From positions 1 through 45,357 of the forward strand of contig JAIKVV010000112.1 in assembly GCA_024685385.1 (NCBI GenBank): a stretch of 45,357 nt of DNA. The letters run 5' to 3'. Both the position numbers and the translations under genes were made by a program. Shown in pieces: positions 42,023 through 45,357 of the stretch; position 1 is the first letter of the stretch, and every line of letters starts with the position of its first letter. The DNA comes from Saccharofermentans sp. (lineage in GTDB: Bacteria > Bacillota > Clostridia > Saccharofermentanales > Saccharofermentanaceae). Under the pieces are notes generated by a model that was not told the origin of the DNA, searched no databases, and was given only the letters and a program-made list of their open reading frames with translations.

Positions 42023-44797
42023 TCAGCCCTTACCGTTCACATACTTATCATATTTATAGAGGAATGTTACCATCTGGCGGCGCAGGCACTTGCCTTCAGG
42101 TTTGAATGTTCCGTCATCGTAGCCTGCCAGGATCTTCATGTCAGATGCCCATAATGTTGCCTTGTAGTAGTAGGCCTTTTCCTCCACATCAGTGAACTTC
42201 TTTGCATTCTTGCCGGGCGCAGGCTTACCTGCCATCCTCCAGAGGAAGGTTACCGTCTGAGCTCTCGTGCAGACTTTCTGGGGCGCAAACTCCTTAGCAG
42301 ATACGCCCGTGGTGATTCCCTTCTCGGTTGCCCAGATAACGGGCTTATAGAAGTAGTCAGTATCTTTTACATCATCAAACTTACACTTATTGGACTTGGT
42401 TGCAGGTTCACCCTGGAGCCTGTAGAGGAAGGTTACCATCTGGGCTCTCGTGCAGTTGTTGGCAGGGCGGAATTTCGTCTGGTTAGCATAGCCTTTGACA
42501 ACGCCCTTGGCTGTCAGATAGTTGGTCGGCGCATACCAGAAATCACTGCTGTCCGTTACATCCTTGTAGAGAACGGTAACTGTGCACTTGGCAGACTTGC
42601 CTGCTGCAGTTGCGGTGATCGTAACCTTGCCTGCCATCTTGGAGGTGATCTTGCCCTTGGAATCGACTGTTGCGATCTTTGTGTTGGAAGACTTCCATGT
42701 GACGGCTGAAGTTGAATTCTTCAGTGTCGCCTTAAGAGTCAGTGTTTTGCCGCAGACGACGCTTGCTTCCTTCTTATCGAGAGTCAGGGAGATTATCTTT
42801 TCGCTTATTACCTTCGTATCGGGATCAACGACAAGGCCCAGATAACCGTTGAATTGTGTTGCATACCAGGTATAAGGGACATCGCCTTTATATTCTCTCT
42901 TGTCGCCTTCCTTATACTCACGGATAAGAATCTTATTGTCGGAAATATCGATTTCCTTTATCTTGTTGCCGAAGATGGCAGCAATTTCAAGATCCTTGTT
43001 GTTGCCGATGTTCAAAGACGTAAGCTGATTGACGTAGATCATGAGATAGCAAAGATCGGTGTTCTTACTGAGATCGACCGAGGTGAGTTTATTTTCGGAA
43101 CAATCAAAATAAATAAGATCTTTGCAGCCGCTGAGGTCCAAAGACTTGAGATTATTTTTGCTGCAGTTAATCGTTTGCAGTTTTGAATCCTTCGGAAGCG
43201 TTATCTTCGTGATCTCGTTTTGTGAACAGGTAAGAGTTTCAAGTTTCTTGTTTGCGCTCAGGTCAAGAGTCTTGATCTTATTGTTGTTGCAGTTAAAAGA
43301 TACAAGTTCCGTAAGGTATTTTATGCCTTCAAGGTTTTCGACCTGCTTATAGTAAACACTGAGATCGGATATGAGCTTTATCTCGGAACTGCTGAGCCAA
43401 TTGTCGCCGTCAATATCGTATCCTTTGATCACAGCCCTGAAATTTGCATCCGGGAAATTTGTCGCATTAATCTCGACAACTTGATTGGCTGTGTTAGTCT
43501 TTCCGCTAATCGGCAAACCGCTGTCGAAGCGGAAGATGCAATCCTTGTTCTCAATCCTGCCCGAATACTGACCGGGATCGTCTTTCCAGAATTTTTTAAC
43601 ATAGACCGCCTGTATCCAGGGACAGTCGCTTATGTCCAATTCTTCCAGTTCGTTGTCATGGCAGGTCAATTTTTTAAGCATTGAACATCCTGAAAGATCC
43701 AAAGCCTTCATAGCATTGGATGAACAATTAAGTTCGCTGACTCTATTGCCGGGTTTAAGAGATGAGATCTTACATCCGTCGCATGTCAGTTTGTTAAGGA
43801 AGATACAGTCGCTCACATCAAGGGATTCAAGCTCCTTGTTGGTGGAACATTCAAGAGTTTGGAGATTTGTACAACCCTTAACGTTCAGACTCATCAAGTT
43901 ATTGTCGTAACACGAGAGAGTAGTCAGCTTGCTTTTGCCGCTCAAGTCAAGAGATTCGAGCCAGCATCCATAACAGGAAAGGCTTGTCAGGTTCTTGCAA
44001 TCTTTAAGATCAAGAGAAGCAATGGGACAGAGATTGCATTCGATGCTTGTCAGTCTCTCACAGTTGGAAATGTTTACGGATGACAGGCTATCGCAGATCC
44101 TGAGTCTCAGTTTCTGAAGTTTCGTATTCTTGGAAAGATCAAGCTCCTGGAGATTCTTGAGTTGCAGCAAGTCCATCGACTTGATTTCCGTAAAGTATTC
44201 GATACCCTTAAGGCTTACAAGCGAAGGATTATTAAAATAGTTAATCGATGAGATCTCATTTACAACATCCTTATAGAGTTTGCCGTCATGTCTGAAATCG
44301 CATTTGCTGACATCCGCTCTGAATTGGGGATCAGGAAAATGTTCCTCATCGATCTTCGCAACGACAGTATTGTCGGTGATATCTTTCAGAGTGATCTTGG
44401 TATCGTTTTCCGGACTGACCGGCGTGTCTTCCGTCGTTGTACGGACTTTAAAATAGTAATCGGTATCAGCTTCGAGATACCATACGAGTCTGAAATTCCC
44501 GCTATTACCGTTTGCATCATAATTAACATAAACAAACGAATTCTTTTTCTCCCCATCATATAATGAGGCCGTCACGCTTGTGCTTCCTGTGGATACAAGT
44601 TCGAGCATCTTCCCTTTGTTATCTCTGTACTTATACCACCAAGTATGTTCGGATTTAAGATCGACCGATTTGGTATCACCGGCTTTTATGGTGCTTTCGC
44701 CGTCGGCTCTTAAGTTCCCGGCAGGGATCAAAGCCATAAGCGATACTGCAAGAAATGCCAAAATCAAAGCTGATGTCTTCAGCAATCTCATCTTCAT
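42023..44797 (-). CDS. LRR/Ig-like/SLH surface protein (paralogue 3)
   Basis: 924 aa from the ATG at 44797, which has a GGGAGG SD and begins a normal signal peptide (KMRLLKTSALILAFLAVSLMALIPAG). The frame extends 14 codons upstream without an SD. Architecture as in the two genes downstream: PPC-like domain (HTWWYKYRD), EF-hand-like plus LRR blocks (second EF-hand segment DIDGDNWLSSSEI), Big_2 and three SLH repeats. It has its own promoter and terminator, so unlike the other complete paralogues it is monocistronic. Confidence 0.92.
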   Translation of the reverse strand: MKMRLLKTSALILAFLAVSLMALIPAGNLRADGESTIKAGDTKSVDLKSEHTWWYKYRDNKGKMLELVSTGSTSVTASLYDGEKKNSFVYVNYDANGNSGNFRLVWYLEADTDYYFKVRTTTEDTPVSPENDTKITLKDITDNTVVAKIDEEHFPDPQFRADVSKCDFRHDGKLYKDVVNEISSINYFNNPSLVSLKGIEYFTEIKSMDLLQLKNLQELDLSKNTKLQKLRLRICDSLSSVNISNCERLTSIECNLCPIASLDLKDCKNLTSLSCYGCWLESLDLSGKSKLTTLSCYDNNLMSLNVKGCTNLQTLECSTNKELESLDVSDCIFLNKLTCDGCKISSLKPGNRVSELNCSSNAMKALDLSGCSMLKKLTCHDNELEELDISDCPWIQAVYVKKFWKDDPGQYSGRIENKDCIFRFDSGLPISGKTNTANQVVEINATNFPDANFRAVIKGYDIDGDNWLSSSEIKLISDLSVYYKQVENLEGIKYLTELVSFNCNNNKIKTLDLSANKKLETLTCSQNEITKITLPKDSKLQTINCSKNNLKSLDLSGCKDLIYFDCSENKLTSVDLSKNTDLCYLMIYVNQLTSLNIGNNKDLEIAAIFGNKIKEIDISDNKILIREYKEGDKREYKGDVPYTWYATQFNGYLGLVVDPDTKVISEKIISLTLDKKEASVVCGKTLTLKATLKNSTSAVTWKSSNTKIATVDSKGKITSKMAGKVTITATAAGKSAKCTVTVLYKDVTDSSDFWYAPTNYLTAKGVVKGYANQTKFRPANNCTRAQMVTFLYRLQGEPATKSNKCKFDDVKDTDYFYKPVIWATEKGITTGVSAKEFAPQKVCTRAQTVTFLWRMAGKPAPGKNAKKFTDVEEKAYYYKATLWASDMKILAGYDDGTFKPEGKCLRRQMVTFLYKYDKYVNGKG

Positions 44798-44851
44798 ATA
44801 TAATGCCTCCCGGGTAAGAAACTTTTGATCGAAAAGCATCGATCTTTCCTG

Positions 44852-44860
44852 ATTATATCA
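44852..44860 (-). promoter_or_regulatory. Extended -10 promoter of paralogue 3
   Basis: Minus strand TGATATAAT. It is followed 8 bases later by the dyad GATCGA-N6-TCGATC (44827-44844), resembling the one at the paralogue 2 promoter. Confidence 0.7.
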
Positions 44861-44896
44861 TCCTTGGTTTCCGAAAACACCACTTAAAAAACAGCG

Positions 44897-44930
44897 AAAA
44901 AAGAACCGCTTCTCATCGAAGAAGCGGCCC
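44897..44930 (-). terminator. Terminator of paralogue 4
   Basis: CCGCTTCT-CATCGA-AGAAGCGG (44906-44927) with further wobble pairs outside. On the minus strand it runs into TTCTTTTTTCGC. Confidence 0.85.
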
Positions 44931-44955
44931 CTGTTTTATGTATTCTTCTTAGGGT

Positions 44956-45357
44956 TTATCCTTTACCGTTGACGTATTTATCGTATTTATAAAGGAAGGT
45001 TACCATCTGACGTCTCAAACACTTATTCTGAGGCCTGAAGGTCTGGTCGTCATATCCTACAAGAATCTTCTTCTCGGATGCCCAGAGCGTTGCTTTGTAA
45101 TAGTATGCTTTCTGATCTACATCCTTGAAAGGATTAGTCTTTGTCTTAGGCTCGGGCTTATTTGCCATTCTCCACAGGAAGGTTACGGTCTGTGCTCTGG
45201 TGCAGACTTTGGAAGGACTGAATGTTGTACCGGATGTGCCTGTAGTGATGCCCTTCTCGGTTGCCCAGATTACAGGCTTGAAGAAGTAGTCTTTTTCTTC
45301 TACATCCTTGAACTTACAAGTATTCGACTTGGTCTTAGGTTCTCCCTGGAGCCTGTA
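44956..45357 (-). CDS. SLH surface protein (paralogue 4), 3' part only
   Basis: The frame is open from the window edge to the stop at 44956, giving the last 133 residues of a fourth paralogue. It begins YRLQGEP in the first SLH repeat, continues VEEKDYFFKPVIWATEKGITTG and CTRAQTVTFLWRM, and ends with CLRRQMVTFLYKYDKYVNGKG-type sequence like the other three. The N-terminal part, and hence the display domain, lies outside the window. Confidence 0.9.
   Translation of the reverse strand, partial: YRLQGEPKTKSNTCKFKDVEEKDYFFKPVIWATEKGITTGTSGTTFSPSKVCTRAQTVTFLWRMANKPEPKTKTNPFKDVDQKAYYYKATLWASEKKILVGYDDQTFRPQNKCLRRQMVTFLYKYDKYVNGKG

Noticed and set aside
36082..45357. Gene conversion as the cause of identical SLH tails
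   Set aside because: The four tails differ at many synonymous positions, so protein-level selection explains the identity better than recent conversion.

Overview
The window reads as a chromosomal segment of a low-to-mid GC Gram-positive bacterium, most likely a gut or rumen member of class Clostridia (Oscillospirales/Saccharofermentans-like; the taxonomic level is inference). Supporting signs are a ctsR-mcsA-mcsB-clpC stress operon with a CtsR box, a CIRCE element before hsp20, sortase-anchored and SLH-type surface proteins, ArgR-type boxes and sigma-A promoters with extended -10 elements. No IS element, prophage, tRNA, rRNA or CRISPR array was seen.

Layout. 1-5.6 kb (minus): clpC, mcsB, mcsA and ctsR as one CtsR-controlled operon, and an HrcA/CIRCE-controlled hsp20. 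5.7-6.9 kb (minus): a stand-alone MsmX/UgpC-type sugar-transport ATPase. 7.2-12.1 kb (plus): argC-argB-argD-argF plus a translationally coupled GNAT acetyltransferase, behind two pairs of ARG boxes. 12.1-14.2 kb (minus): ECF sigma factor, membrane anti-sigma candidate and membrane-anchored Ig-like protein. 14.3-14.5 kb: an 82-bp tandem palindromic repeat. 14.5-25.7 kb (minus): a Spy0128/FctA-type pilus operon (major pilin, SipA-like pseudo-signal peptidase, class B-like sortase with an extra membrane domain, 2686-residue adhesin). 26.0-27.3 kb: metY. 27.5-30.9 kb: small regulator, secreted or lipoproteins, VanZ-like protein and HAD phosphatase. 30.9-35.9 kb: hybrid histidine kinase, AraC regulator and a divergent secreted GH16 beta-glucanase. 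36.1-45.4 kb (minus): four tandem LRR + Ig-like + SLH surface proteins, the last cut by the window edge.

How the parts fit. Much of the right two thirds is devoted to the cell surface: pilus, giant adhesin, SLH-anchored LRR proteins, lipoproteins and a polysaccharide-degrading enzyme, with an ECF system and a hybrid kinase that could sense the envelope or nutrients. The arginine operon probably builds ornithine/citrulline through acetylated intermediates; no argJ or classical argA is present, so the coupled GNAT is a candidate for the first acetylation.

Most notable. (1) McsB has lost the phosphagen-kinase active-site signatures, and the neighbouring ClpC N-domain has altered both positions that bind phosphoarginine in Bacillus, suggesting that the phosphoarginine tagging system has been disabled or repurposed while its operon is kept. 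(2) The pilus locus has a pseudo-signal peptidase (Ser to Asp, Lys to Ala) and a sortase fused to a three-helix membrane domain. (3) Two intergenic regions hold a repeat family with strict TTGG/CCAA half-site spacing (22-12-22, 22-12-22 and 22-19-22), each between a terminator and the next operon. All motif comparisons are from memory of the families and were not computed.
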